Assembly: GCA_934533005.1 (NCBI GenBank)
Contig: CAKTBC010000083.1
Span: forward strand, 1 to 7,862
Reading direction: 5' to 3'
Length of the DNA stretch: 7,862 bases
Source: an uncultured Oscillospiraceae bacterium
GTDB taxonomy: Bacteria > Bacillota > Clostridia > Oscillospirales > Oscillospiraceae
This document shows positions 1 through 7,774 of this stretch, piece by piece; position 1 is the stretch's first letter; each line of letters begins with the position of its first letter. A program made the position numbers and the translations under genes. Below the pieces are notes generated by a model that was not told the DNA's origin, searched no databases, and saw only the letters and a list, made by a program, of their open reading frames with translations.

Positions 1-29
1 TTGTCCATGGTTTTCTCGTTATGATCCAT
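1..29 (-). CDS. 5' end of an unidentified minus-strand gene (partial)
   Basis: Only the first nine codons are in the window, reading MDHNEKTMD from an ATG at 29-27 and running off the left edge. The start is supported by a Shine-Dalgarno-like AAAGGA (complement of 37-42) placed seven bases upstream. It lies 114 bp beyond the stop of the PrsW-like gene and in the same direction, so it could be the second gene of that transcript or have its own promoter (see the -10 candidate at 72-77). Nine hydrophilic residues are too few to name a product. The second ATG (codon 8) has no comparable ribosome binding site. Confidence 0.55.
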
Positions 30-71
30 ATTTCTTTCCTTTCTCCCGCGGCCGGCTGCCGCAGGATAAAA

Positions 72-77
72 ATTATA
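72..77 (-). promoter_or_regulatory. Candidate -10 box for the left-edge gene
   Basis: The minus strand reads TATAAT here, a perfect -10 hexamer, 42 bases upstream of the ATG at 29. There is no recognisable -35 at 16-18 bases upstream: that position falls in the GC-rich hairpin and reads GCGGCG with a 17-base spacer. There is no TGn extension either. It could be a weak or activator-dependent promoter, or a chance AT-rich match. Confidence 0.3.
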
Positions 78-91
78 ACCCAAACAGTGTA

Positions 92-136
92 CCACGCCGC
101 GGCCCGATGCACAAGCCGCGGCGTGGATTTTTCTTT
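92..136 (+). terminator. Terminator-like hairpin with T-tract on the plus strand
   Basis: CCACGCCGCGGC (92-103) pairs perfectly with GCCGCGGCGTGG (115-126), a 12-bp stem with an 11-base loop. On the plus strand it is followed by ATTTTTCTTT (127-136), the classic layout of an intrinsic terminator. On the minus strand, the direction of the genes on both sides, the stem starts 17 bases after the stop of the PrsW-like gene but is followed by TACACTG, with no proper T-run. It may still act as a weak terminator or 3'-end stabiliser for the minus-strand transcript. By sequence, though, it is best suited to stopping rightward transcription. Confidence 0.65.
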
Positions 137-143
137 CGCAAAT

Positions 144-860
144 TCAGCGGATGTACCGGTCGTTGCGCGAGACGATCTTCACGCGGCGGCTCGCCGCGAG
201 GAACACGACGACGATGAACGCAATGAAGATAAGACCGCTGTAGTCAAAATCGAGCGAGGCAAGGAAGTCGTACATGCCGTGAGTCAAAACCGGCAGCCAC
301 AACGCCCGGCGGCGGCAGATGCGCTCGCCGATGAAATCGCCTTCATTTGCATAGCGCCGCGCCGCACCGTACCAGATGCCCATGAAAACGCCGAAACAGG
401 CGTGACCCGGCACCGCCGTCACGGCGCGCACGAGCGCCGTTCCGAAGCCGTACATGGCAACATACCCGATGTTTTCCCAAAGCGCAAAGCCGAGCGAGAC
501 GAACACCGCGTACACCACGCCGTCAAACTGGCAGTTAAAATTGGGGCTGCGCCATGTGCGCCAGCGGAGCAGCAGCAGCTTGAAGCCCTCCTCCGAGAGC
601 GCCACGACGATGAAGTTGGAAAGGATCAGATAGCCGAGATCGGTCTCGTCGAAGAACGCGAGCAGGATTCCGTCGCCGATCGTCTCGGTCACGATGGCGA
701 GCGCCGTGGCGATCACGCCAAAAACGAGCAGTGAGATCAGAAGCCCCGCCGGTTCCTTTTCGAGCCGGTCGGCGCGGTAGACCTGGATCATCAATATCAC
801 CGCCGGGATTATCGCCGCGGCGATCAGCACGGGATCCATTTCGCTTATGGTAGACAGCAT
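144..860 (-). CDS. PrsW-family intramembrane metalloprotease
   Basis: This 238-residue polytopic membrane protein has about seven or eight hydrophobic segments (roughly 10-28, 38-57, 61-70, 76-98, 112-138, 141-167, 186-203, 207-223) and a basic C-terminal tail. It carries the PrsW family signatures in order: YRADRLEKEP (28-37), EEGFK (90-94, the EExxK motif), FDGVVYAVFVSLGFALWEN (112-130), a conserved histidine in GHACFG (152-157), and HGMYDF (194-199). The glutamates and histidines are the expected metal and catalytic residues. B. subtilis PrsW makes the first cut in the anti-sigma factor RsiW under envelope stress. No sigma or anti-sigma gene is visible here, so the substrate is unknown and the symbol prsW is not assigned. 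The start at 860 is chosen because a GAGGGG-type Shine-Dalgarno (complement of 869-874) lies just upstream. The gene is divergent from addB. Confidence 0.9.
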   Translation of the reverse strand: MLSTISEMDPVLIAAAIIPAVILMIQVYRADRLEKEPAGLLISLLVFGVIATALAIVTETIGDGILLAFFDETDLGYLILSNFIVVALSEEGFKLLLLRWRTWRSPNFNCQFDGVVYAVFVSLGFALWENIGYVAMYGFGTALVRAVTAVPGHACFGVFMGIWYGAARRYANEGDFIGERICRRRALWLPVLTHGMYDFLASLDFDYSGLIFIAFIVVVFLAASRRVKIVSRNDRYIR

Positions 861-890
861 AGCGTTTCCCCCTCGTATCTCTTTTCATTT

Positions 891-919
891 TTTATAGCAT
901 ACGCCGCGGCGGATTGCAA
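891..919 (-). promoter_or_regulatory. Promoter of the PrsW-like gene
   Basis: On the minus strand, TTGCAA (complement of 914-919) is followed after 17 bases by TATAAA (complement of 891-896), which is preceded by TGC and so forms an extended -10 (TGnTATAAA). Transcription would begin near 884, giving a leader of about 24 bases to the ATG at 860. The -35 matches the consensus at four of six positions; the extended -10 would compensate. The -35 hexamer is shared with the addB promoter on the other strand. Confidence 0.65.
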
Positions 920-943
920 GGCGGCCAGCGTTAGTGCTATAAT
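914..943 (+). promoter_or_regulatory. Promoter of the addBA operon
   Basis: TTGCAA (914-919), an 18-base spacer and a perfect TATAAT (938-943) preceded by TGC (935-937) form an extended -10 sigma-A type promoter. The predicted start near 950 gives a leader of about 28 bases to the addB ATG. No match to the Gram-positive LexA box (GAAC-N4-GTTC type) is visible in 861-977, so SOS control is not suggested by the sequence. Confidence 0.7.
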
Positions 944-962
944 AAAAATATATTTTTTGTGT

Positions 963-971
963 AAAGGAGGG
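963..971 (+). promoter_or_regulatory. Ribosome binding site fixing the addB start
   Basis: AAAGGAGGG is a near-perfect Shine-Dalgarno, ending six to seven bases before the ATG at 978. The same frame is also open from a TTG at 957, but that start would lie upstream of this site and place it inside the coding region. The ATG at 978 is therefore the start. Confidence 0.9.
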
Positions 972-977
972 AGCGCC

Positions 978-3900
978 ATGCTGCGGCTGATCCTGGGTCG
1001 TGCCGGAACGGGCAAGACCGCGCTTTTGTTCTCCGAGATCGCGGCCCGGTGTGCCCGGCGGGAGAGCGGCAGCTTTCTCATCGTGCCGGAGCAGTACAGC
1101 CACGAGGCCGAGCGCGAGCTCGCGCGGCGCTGCGGCGATACGGCGAGCCTCTATGCCGAGGTGCTCTCGTTCTCGCGTCTCGCCCACCGCGTCGCCATCG
1201 GCTGCGGCGGCAGCGCGCGCGTATATATCGACAAGCCCGGGCGGTTTTTGCAGCTCTCGCTCGCGCTCGAGCAGATGGGCGGCGCGCTCACCGTTTATGG
1301 CGGCAGCGCCCGCTCGCCGGAGCGGATGGCGCAGCTCCTCGCGGCGCTCGACGAGCTGCATTTCGGCTGCGCCGCACCGGACGCGCTGCGCAAAGCCGCC
1401 GGGAGCGCCACCGCCGCGCTCTCGGACAAGCTGCGCGATCTTGCGCTTTTGCAGGAGGCGCTCGACGCGCTCTCCGCGCAGTCCGGCGCCGACCCCGCCG
1501 GGCGGCTCGACGTGCTTGCCGCGCAGCTCCCGGACTGCACATGGCTTCGCGGCGCGAAATTCTATATTGATGGCTTCACGGATTTCACCGCGCAGGAGCG
1601 GCGCGTTGTGCGCGCGCTTCTGCCGCTCGCGGATGTGACGGTCTGCCTTACGTGCGACGATCCCGTGTCCGGCAGCGAGGTATTCTCTCTCGCCCGCCGC
1701 ACGGCGCGCGCGCTGCGCGACGCCGCGGCCGAGGACGGCATGGAAACGGAGATCGTCTCCGTGCCGCGTATGGAGCCGCGCGTACCGCTGGCATTTCTGG
1801 AGGAAAACCTCTTCGGCTGGACGGACGAAACGCGCGATGCCGCCGGAAGCGTCCGGCTCGTGCGCGCCGCCGGCGTTGCAGCGGAATGCGAGCTTGCCGC
1901 GGCGGAGATGCGGCGGCTCGTGCGCGAAACATCCTGTCGCTGGCGGGATATCGCCGTCGCGGTGCGCGGCTTTGAGGATTACCGTGCCCCGCTCGAGGAG
2001 GCGTGCCGCCGGGCGGGTGTGCCGCTCTATGCGAGCGCGCGCACCGATATTTTCACCCGCCCGCTCCCGGCGCTCGTCGCCGCGGCGTTTGATATTCTCT
2101 CCGACGGCTGGAGCTACGAGAGCGTTTTTACGTATCTCAAAACCGGCCTGACCGGCATTTCCCGTGCCGAGTGCGACGCGCTGGAAAACTATGTGCTGCT
2201 CTGGTCACTGCGCGGTACGGCCTGGACGCGCGAAGAGCCCTGGCGGCAGCACCCGGACGGCTTCGGCGGCAAACCGACGCCGGAGAGCGATGCGCTTCTC
2301 GAATCGCTCGACGCGCTGCGCCGGAGCGTGGCTGCGCCGCTCGCGGCGCTGGAACGCCGCGGCCGGGAGGCGACCGATGCCCGCGGCCAGTGTGCTGCGC
2401 TCGCCGCCTTCTGGGAGGATATTTCTCTGCCGGAGCATTTGGAGGAGCGTTCTCTCGCGCTCGAAGAGGCCGGAGAGCTGCAGACCGCGGCAGAATACCG
2501 TCAGCTCTGGGAGCTGATGGTCTCGGCGCTGGAGCAGTGCGAGGCGATCCTCGGCGATATGCCGCTCTCACAGGAGGATTTTGGGCGGCTTTTCCGCCGG
2601 ATGCTCTCGCAGTATGATGTCGGCACGATCCCTGTAGCGCTCGACCGCGTGACCGCCGGAGACTTTGACCGCATGCGTCGGCGCAGCATCCGCCATCTTC
2701 TCGTGCTGGGCGCGTCCGACGACCGCCTGCCGCGCGTTTCGGACGCCCCCGGCGTGTTTACCGACACCGAACGTGAGGAGCTTCGCGCGCTGGATATCGA
2801 GCTCTCCGGCGGCGACGACGAGCTCGACCGTGAATTCAACCTAATCTATAACGTTCTCACGCTGCCAGCGGAGAGCCTTTACGTAAGCCGCAGCGCGTTT
2901 GCCCCCGACGGGAGCGAGACGCGAGCGTCCTTCGTCGTTGACCGGATCGCCCGGCTGTTCTCGCTTTGCGAGGAGAGCGGCGACATGCGCGCTGCCCGCG
3001 CGCAGTCTCTCTCCGGTACTCTGGAGCTTGCCTGCGCCGGGGATGCCGCCGCGCGGGAATACTTTGCCCGCCGCGGGGAGAGCGAGCGGATCGCCGCCGT
3101 GGAAAAAGCGGCGGAGGAGGTGCGCGGCGCGCTCTCGCGCGAGAGCGTGGCGGCGCTGTATGGGCGGGAGATGCATCTCACCGCTTCGCGCATCGATAAC
3201 TTTGCCTCCTGCCGGTTCCAGTACTTTCTGCGCTATGGTCTGCGCGCCAAACCGCGCCAGAGCGCGCAGTTCAACCCGCCGGAGCTCGGCACCTTTCTGC
3301 ACTATCTTCTCGAGCACGTCGCGCGCGACGTATCCGAGCGCGGCGGCTTTGCCGCCGTGGACGACACCGCCATATCATCGCTCACGGAAAAGTATGTCCG
3401 CGAATACGTCCATACGGAGCTGGAGGATTTCCGCGAAAAGAGCCCCCGGTTCGTATATCTCTTCCGCCGTCTGACGGAGACGGCGCGGCGCGTTGTGCTC
3501 GATACAGCGTGGGAACTGCGAAAGTCCGACTTCCGTCCGCTCGACTTTGAGCTCAATTTCTCCGACGATAAGGATATGCCGCCGGTGTCGCTCGGCAACG
3601 GCGACGGCTCGCTCGTGCTCAACGGCGTTGCCGACCGCGTGGACGGCTGGGAGCACGGCGGGAAGCTCTATCTGCGCGTTGTGGACTATAAGTCCGGCGT
3701 AAAGAGCTTTTCACTCACCGACGTCTGGTACGGCATGGGCTTGCAGATGCTGCTTTATCTCTTCACGCTGGAAAAAAACGGCGCGGCGCGCTACGGGAAG
3801 GAGATCGTCCCGTCCGGCGTGCTGTATGTCCCCGCGCGGGATGTGCTCGTCTCCGCGCCGGAGCGGCTCTCGGACGAGGATATCGTAAAGGAGAAGGCCA

Positions 3901-4289
3901 AACGCCTGCGCCGCAGCGGCCTGCTGCTCGCCGAGGACGATGTTCTCCACGCCATGGAGCACGGCGATATGCCGCAGTATCTCCCCGTTTCTCTCAACCG
4001 CGCCGGGGAGTACACCGGCGACGCGCTCGCCTCCGCCGCACAGCTTGGGGAGCTATCGCAGTTTCTCGAAAAGACACTCACGGACATGGCACGCGAGCTG
4101 CACCGCGGCAGCATCGCCGCCGACCCGTGGTTCAAAACCGAGCAGGACAACGCCTGCCGTACCTGTGATTTTTACGACGCCTGCCGTTTCAACGAAAAGA
4201 CGGATGGCTGGCGGTTCAAAACATCGCTCAAAGCGCCCGAATTCTGGGCGCGGCTCGAAAAGGGAGAGGAGGTTCCGCCGTGCCGCTGA
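978..4289 (+). CDS. addB: AddB, helicase-nuclease subunit with Fe-S cluster nuclease domain
   Basis: The 1103-residue protein (B. subtilis AddB has about 1166) is one half of the AddAB end-resection complex acting in recombinational repair. A Walker A, GRAGTGKT (7-14), opens the protein. It is followed by AddB-typical blocks IVPEQ (35-39), FYIDGF (195-200) and RHLLVLGASDDRLP (572-585). The helicase-like core otherwise lacks clean motifs, as expected: in B. subtilis this half scans for Chi rather than driving unwinding. The C-terminal RecB-like nuclease has H775 (GTFLH), D886 (GVADRVD), VVDYKSG with D903 and K905, and QMLLY (Q923-Y927). Four cysteines, C745 and C1060-x2-C1063-x5-C1069, match the 4Fe-4S cluster that pins the nuclease domain. 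The gene overlaps addA by 10 bases. No key residue is missing. Confidence 0.97.
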   Translation: MLRLILGRAGTGKTALLFSEIAARCARRESGSFLIVPEQYSHEAERELARRCGDTASLYAEVLSFSRLAHRVAIGCGGSARVYIDKPGRFLQLSLALEQMGGALTVYGGSARSPERMAQLLAALDELHFGCAAPDALRKAAGSATAALSDKLRDLALLQEALDALSAQSGADPAGRLDVLAAQLPDCTWLRGAKFYIDGFTDFTAQERRVVRALLPLADVTVCLTCDDPVSGSEVFSLARRTARALRDAAAEDGMETEIVSVPRMEPRVPLAFLEENLFGWTDETRDAAGSVRLVRAAGVAAECELAAAEMRRLVRETSCRWRDIAVAVRGFEDYRAPLEEACRRAGVPLYASARTDIFTRPLPALVAAAFDILSDGWSYESVFTYLKTGLTGISRAECDALENYVLLWSLRGTAWTREEPWRQHPDGFGGKPTPESDALLESLDALRRSVAAPLAALERRGREATDARGQCAALAAFWEDISLPEHLEERSLALEEAGELQTAAEYRQLWELMVSALEQCEAILGDMPLSQEDFGRLFRRMLSQYDVGTIPVALDRVTAGDFDRMRRRSIRHLLVLGASDDRLPRVSDAPGVFTDTEREELRALDIELSGGDDELDREFNLIYNVLTLPAESLYVSRSAFAPDGSETRASFVVDRIARLFSLCEESGDMRAARAQSLSGTLELACAGDAAAREYFARRGESERIAAVEKAAEEVRGALSRESVAALYGREMHLTASRIDNFASCRFQYFLRYGLRAKPRQSAQFNPPELGTFLHYLLEHVARDVSERGGFAAVDDTAISSLTEKYVREYVHTELEDFREKSPRFVYLFRRLTETARRVVLDTAWELRKSDFRPLDFELNFSDDKDMPPVSLGNGDGSLVLNGVADRVDGWEHGGKLYLRVVDYKSGVKSFSLTDVWYGMGLQMLLYLFTLEKNGAARYGKEIVPSGVLYVPARDVLVSAPERLSDEDIVKEKAKRLRRSGLLLAEDDVLHAMEHGDMPQYLPVSLNRAGEYTGDALASAAQLGELSQFLEKTLTDMARELHRGSIAADPWFKTEQDNACRTCDFYDACRFNEKTDGWRFKTSLKAPEFWARLEKGEEVPPCR
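4267..4272 (+). promoter_or_regulatory. Ribosome binding site fixing the GTG start of addA
   Basis: AGGAGG lies inside the last codons of addB, seven bases before the GTG at 4280. It supports GTG as the addA start and a 10-base overlap between the two reading frames, an arrangement typical of translational coupling. No other start codon near the N-terminal Walker A has such a site. Confidence 0.88.
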
Positions 4290-7200
4290 CACCGTATCAG
4301 GAGCTTGCCGCCGAAAGCCGCGGCGGAGCGCGGCTCGTCTCCGCCGCCGCCGGTTCGGGCAAAACGAAAGTTCTCGTCGAGCGCCTCATGCGCTATGTGG
4401 ACCGCGGCGCGAACATCGACGATTTCCTCGTCATCACCTACACCCGCGCCGCCGCCGGAGAGCTTCGCAGCCGCATTCTCTCTGCGCTCGGCGAGCGCAT
4501 CGCGCAAGATCCCATGAACCGTCGTCTCCGGCGGCAGACGGAGCTCTGCTGCCGCGCCTCCATCGGCACGATCGACAGCCTGTGCGGCCGGTTTCTGCGG
4601 GAGAATACGCATCTCGCCGGTATCTCGCCGGACTACCGCGTCATCGAGCCGGATCGCGCCGCGGAAGTGCGCGCGAACGTCCTCGACCGGCTGCTCGAAA
4701 AGCTCTACGACCGGCTTGACGACGATCCCGGCGCGAAGGCGCTCGTGGACTCCTTTGGTGCCGGGCGGAACGACGATAAGCTCGCCGCGCTCATTCTCCG
4801 GCTGCACGACGCCGTGCAGAGCCATCCCGATCCCGCCGCGTGGCTGGATCGCCAGCGTTCTACGCTTGCCGTGCCGGAGGGTACGGACGCCGGGGAGACC
4901 GTGTGGGGGCGGTATCTGCTCTCACGCACGGCACAGCAGGCGGAGTATTGGGCAGCGCGCATGGACGCGCTGCGCGCCGCTCTTGCGCAGCCGGGGCGCG
5001 AAGCGCTCGCAAAAGCCTATGCCGAGAGTCTCGACGTCACCGCCGAAGGGCTGCGGAATATGGCGCGCGCCGCCGCGATCGGCTGGGAGGCCGCAAGGAG
5101 TGCCTGCGCAGTCGAGTTCCCGCGCATCGGCGTATACAAAGGCGAGGACCCTCTCGCGCAGAGCGTAAAGGCCGCGCGCGCAGACGGCAAAAAAGCGTGC
5201 GATAAATGGAAGCATACGTTTGCCGACTCTTCCGATACGCTGCTGCGTGAGCTCGCCGAGACCGCGCCCGCCATCGACGCGCTGCTCTCGCTCACACTTG
5301 AGCTTGACCGCGCCTATGCCGCCGAGAAGCGGCGGCAGGGGCTTTGCGACTTTTCCGACCAGGAGCACATGATGCTGCGGCTGCTGGAGGACAGCTCCAA
5401 CGGTCTCGCCGCGTCGCTCTCCGCGCGCTATACCGAGGTGCTCGTGGACGAATATCAGGACGTAAACGCCTGTCAGGACGCGCTCTTTGCGCTGCTCTCC
5501 GATGGCGGCCGCAAGCTCTTTATGGTCGGGGACGTGAAGCAGTCAATCTACCGCTTCCGGCTTGCCGACCCCTCGATCTTTCTCGAAAAATACGAGCGCT
5601 GGGATGATCTCACACCGGACACACCGCCGGAAATGCCGGGGCGCATCCTGCTGCGGGAGAATTTCCGTTCGCGCCGCGAGGTGCTCGACGGGGCAAACCA
5701 CGTATTCCGGAACATCATGTCCCGCTCGCTCGGCGAGCTCTGCTACGACGACGCCGCGGCGCTGCGTCCCGGGCGGGAGCTCCCGCCGGGCAGCGGTGCG
5801 CCGGCGGAGCTTGTGATCCTGACCCCGCCGGACGCCGGCGGCGAGGAAGATCGCCCGGACAAAACGGTTCTGGAAGCGGAGTACATTGCCGCGCGCATCC
5901 GCCAAATGGTTGACTCCCGCACACCCGTCACGGAGGGCGAGGGGCTGCGCCCCTGCACCTACGGCGACTTTGCCATCCTGATGCGCTCCTATAAAGCCGC
6001 CGCGCCGCGCTACCGCGCTGCGCTCGCCGCGCGGGGCATCCCCTCCGTATCGCAGCAGGGCGGCGGATTTTACCGCTCCACGGAGATCACGGCGCTTTTG
6101 TCCCTGCTCGCCGTGATCGATAACCCACGGCAGGATGTGCCGCTCATCGCGGTGCTGCGCTCACCGCTCTTCGGCTTTACGGCGGACGAGCTCTCCGCCG
6201 TCCGCGCCGCGGACAGGACCGCCGATTTCTACACCGCGCTCTGCCGCCGCGCCGAAACGGATGAAAAGTGCGCCGCCTTTCTCGCGTCGCTCGAGAGCTA
6301 CCGTGCTCTCGCGCCCGATCTCTCCGTGGAGACGCTGCTCGCGCGCATCTGCGACGATACCTCTCTCTTCGCCCTGCTCGCCGCCATGCCGGACGGCGCG
6401 GCGCGGCGCGAAAACGTCCACCGGCTCGCCGACTTTGCCCGCCAGTTCGAGCAGGAGGGCTACCGGGGGCTGTTCCGGTTCGTGCGCTGGATGAAGCAGC
6501 TCGAAGAGCGCGGCGACGAGCCGCGCACCGGCTCGATGGAAAGCCGCGACGCCGTGCAGATCATCAGCATCCACCACTCCAAGGGGCTGGAATATCCGAT
6601 CGTGTTTCTCGCCGGGACGAGCCGCCGCTTCAACAAGATCGATTCCGCCGCCGCGGTGCTCGTCCACCCGAAGCTCGGCGTGGGCGGCAAGGTCGTGGAT
6701 ACGAAGCGCGGCGTTGTCTACCCGTCGCTCGCGTGGCGGGCGATCTCGGCAAAGCTCGAAGAGGAAACGCTTTCGGAGGAAATGCGCGTTTTGTATGTGG
6801 CGATGACGCGCCCAAAGGATCGTCTCATCGTCACCGCGCTCTGGCCGGACGCCGAAAAGACGCTCGCGAAGCTGCGCGAAGGGCTCACCGCGCCGATCGC
6901 GCCGCAGCTTCTTTCCACGGATGCCTCGCCCTCGCATTGGCTCGCGCGCGCAGCGCTTTTGCCGGATAGTCCCATCACGCTGCAAACCGTCCGCGCCGGG
7001 GAGGATGCCGTTTCTGCCGCGGAGACCGTGTCCGAACCCGCCGTGCCGGGCTCGGACACGGGTGCCGCGCTGGAGAGCGTACTCGACTGGGAGTACCCGT
7101 ACCGCTGGGCGCAGGAGCTGCCGTCGAAGATCACCGCGAGCGCGCTCGAAGGCACCGACGCCGATCCGGACACGCAGAGCATCGCGCCAGAGGCGCAGCG

Positions 7201-7774
7201 CCGCCGGATCTTCCGCCGCCCGGTTTTCGGCGCGAAGGACGCCCCTCTCACCGGCACCGCGCGCGGCATCGCCGTACACACGGTTCTGCAATTCATCGAC
7301 TATTCCCGCGTTTCCACGCCGGAGCAGGTGCGCGGCGAGATCGAGCGGCTGAAAAACGCCGAACACATCACCCCGGCGCAGGCCACCGCGGTGGAGCCGG
7401 AGCGCATCTGCGCGCTGTTCGCCTCCCCCATCGGGCAGAGGATCCTGCACGCGAACGAGGTCTGGCGCGAGCTGCGGTTTTCGCTGCTCACCGGCGCGGA
7501 GACCGTGTTCGACGCGCCGCCGGGCGAGGAGGTGCTGTTGCAGGGCGTCGCCGACTGCTGCATCCGCGAGGGCAAAACGCTCACCGTTGTGGACTATAAG
7601 ACCGATTATGTGACGGCGGAAACGCTCGCAGAGCGCGCCGCGGAGTATGCCCCGCAGATCCGTGCCTACGCCGCCGCGCTCACGCGGCTGCTCAACATGC
7701 CGGTGCAGGAGGGCGTTTTGTTCTTCCTTCGCACCGGGCAGAGCGTCTCCATCGACTGCCGCAGGAAAAAATAA
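4280..7774 (+). CDS. addA: AddA, ATP-dependent helicase-nuclease subunit
   Basis: The 1164-residue protein (B. subtilis AddA has about 1232) is the motor and 5'-strand nuclease of AddAB. Superfamily 1A helicase motifs appear in order: Q7 of the Q motif, Walker A AAAGSGKT (22-29, K28), motif Ia TYTRAAAGELRSRI (53-66), TIDSLC (97-102), DFSDQEH (357-363), Walker B LVDEYQD (388-394), motif III GDVKQSIYRFR (417-427), motif IV LRENFRSR (458-465), motif V IHHSKGLEYPIVF (764-776) and motif VI RVLYVAMTRPKDRL (836-849). The RecB-type nuclease follows: H1000, D1092 (GVADC), VVDYKTD with D1105 and K1107, and QIRAY (Q1126-Y1130). All ATPase and nuclease residues are present, so both activities are expected. 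The start is GTG, coupled to addB. AddA may be a little shorter than in Bacillus because of compact linkers. Confidence 0.97.
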   Translation: MPLTPYQELAAESRGGARLVSAAAGSGKTKVLVERLMRYVDRGANIDDFLVITYTRAAAGELRSRILSALGERIAQDPMNRRLRRQTELCCRASIGTIDSLCGRFLRENTHLAGISPDYRVIEPDRAAEVRANVLDRLLEKLYDRLDDDPGAKALVDSFGAGRNDDKLAALILRLHDAVQSHPDPAAWLDRQRSTLAVPEGTDAGETVWGRYLLSRTAQQAEYWAARMDALRAALAQPGREALAKAYAESLDVTAEGLRNMARAAAIGWEAARSACAVEFPRIGVYKGEDPLAQSVKAARADGKKACDKWKHTFADSSDTLLRELAETAPAIDALLSLTLELDRAYAAEKRRQGLCDFSDQEHMMLRLLEDSSNGLAASLSARYTEVLVDEYQDVNACQDALFALLSDGGRKLFMVGDVKQSIYRFRLADPSIFLEKYERWDDLTPDTPPEMPGRILLRENFRSRREVLDGANHVFRNIMSRSLGELCYDDAAALRPGRELPPGSGAPAELVILTPPDAGGEEDRPDKTVLEAEYIAARIRQMVDSRTPVTEGEGLRPCTYGDFAILMRSYKAAAPRYRAALAARGIPSVSQQGGGFYRSTEITALLSLLAVIDNPRQDVPLIAVLRSPLFGFTADELSAVRAADRTADFYTALCRRAETDEKCAAFLASLESYRALAPDLSVETLLARICDDTSLFALLAAMPDGAARRENVHRLADFARQFEQEGYRGLFRFVRWMKQLEERGDEPRTGSMESRDAVQIISIHHSKGLEYPIVFLAGTSRRFNKIDSAAAVLVHPKLGVGGKVVDTKRGVVYPSLAWRAISAKLEEETLSEEMRVLYVAMTRPKDRLIVTALWPDAEKTLAKLREGLTAPIAPQLLSTDASPSHWLARAALLPDSPITLQTVRAGEDAVSAAETVSEPAVPGSDTGAALESVLDWEYPYRWAQELPSKITASALEGTDADPDTQSIAPEAQRRRIFRRPVFGAKDAPLTGTARGIAVHTVLQFIDYSRVSTPEQVRGEIERLKNAEHITPAQATAVEPERICALFASPIGQRILHANEVWRELRFSLLTGAETVFDAPPGEEVLLQGVADCCIREGKTLTVVDYKTDYVTAETLAERAAEYAPQIRAYAAALTRLLNMPVQEGVLFFLRTGQSVSIDCRRKK

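Noticed and set aside
48..62. Small GC hairpin (GCGGC / GCCGC) upstream of the left-edge gene
   Set aside because: The stem is only five base pairs with no T-tract or conserved element, so it is not enough to call a terminator, riboswitch or attenuator.
21..734. A 237-codon open frame on the plus strand across the left intergenic region and the PrsW-like gene
   Set aside because: It is antisense to a gene with clear PrsW motifs, crosses the hairpin at 92-126, has no ribosome binding site, and its translation is low-complexity and charged without any family signature.
811..824. Perfect 14-bp palindrome ATCGCCGCGGCGAT
   Set aside because: It lies inside the coding region for an alanine-isoleucine rich membrane segment of the PrsW-like protein, and similar CCGCGG cores recur in this GC-rich DNA. 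It is most likely a chance result of codon use.
957..977. A TTG start at 957 extending AddB by seven residues
   Set aside because: The extension would encode the Shine-Dalgarno itself (AAAGGAGGG at 963-971). The ATG at 978 is correctly spaced from that site, and the Walker A then starts at residue 7 as in other AddB proteins.
6161..7450. A 429-codon open frame on the minus strand inside addA
   Set aside because: It lies wholly antisense to the RecB-type nuclease and helicase motif V-VI region of AddA. Its translation is arginine-, alanine- and glycine-rich with no recognisable motif, as expected for a shadow frame in GC-rich DNA where stop codons are rare.
978..7774. Internal mobile element, frameshift or domain loss in addB or addA
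   Set aside because: Both frames are open from start to stop, all expected motifs come in the right order, and base composition looks even throughout. There is no sign of insertion or decay.
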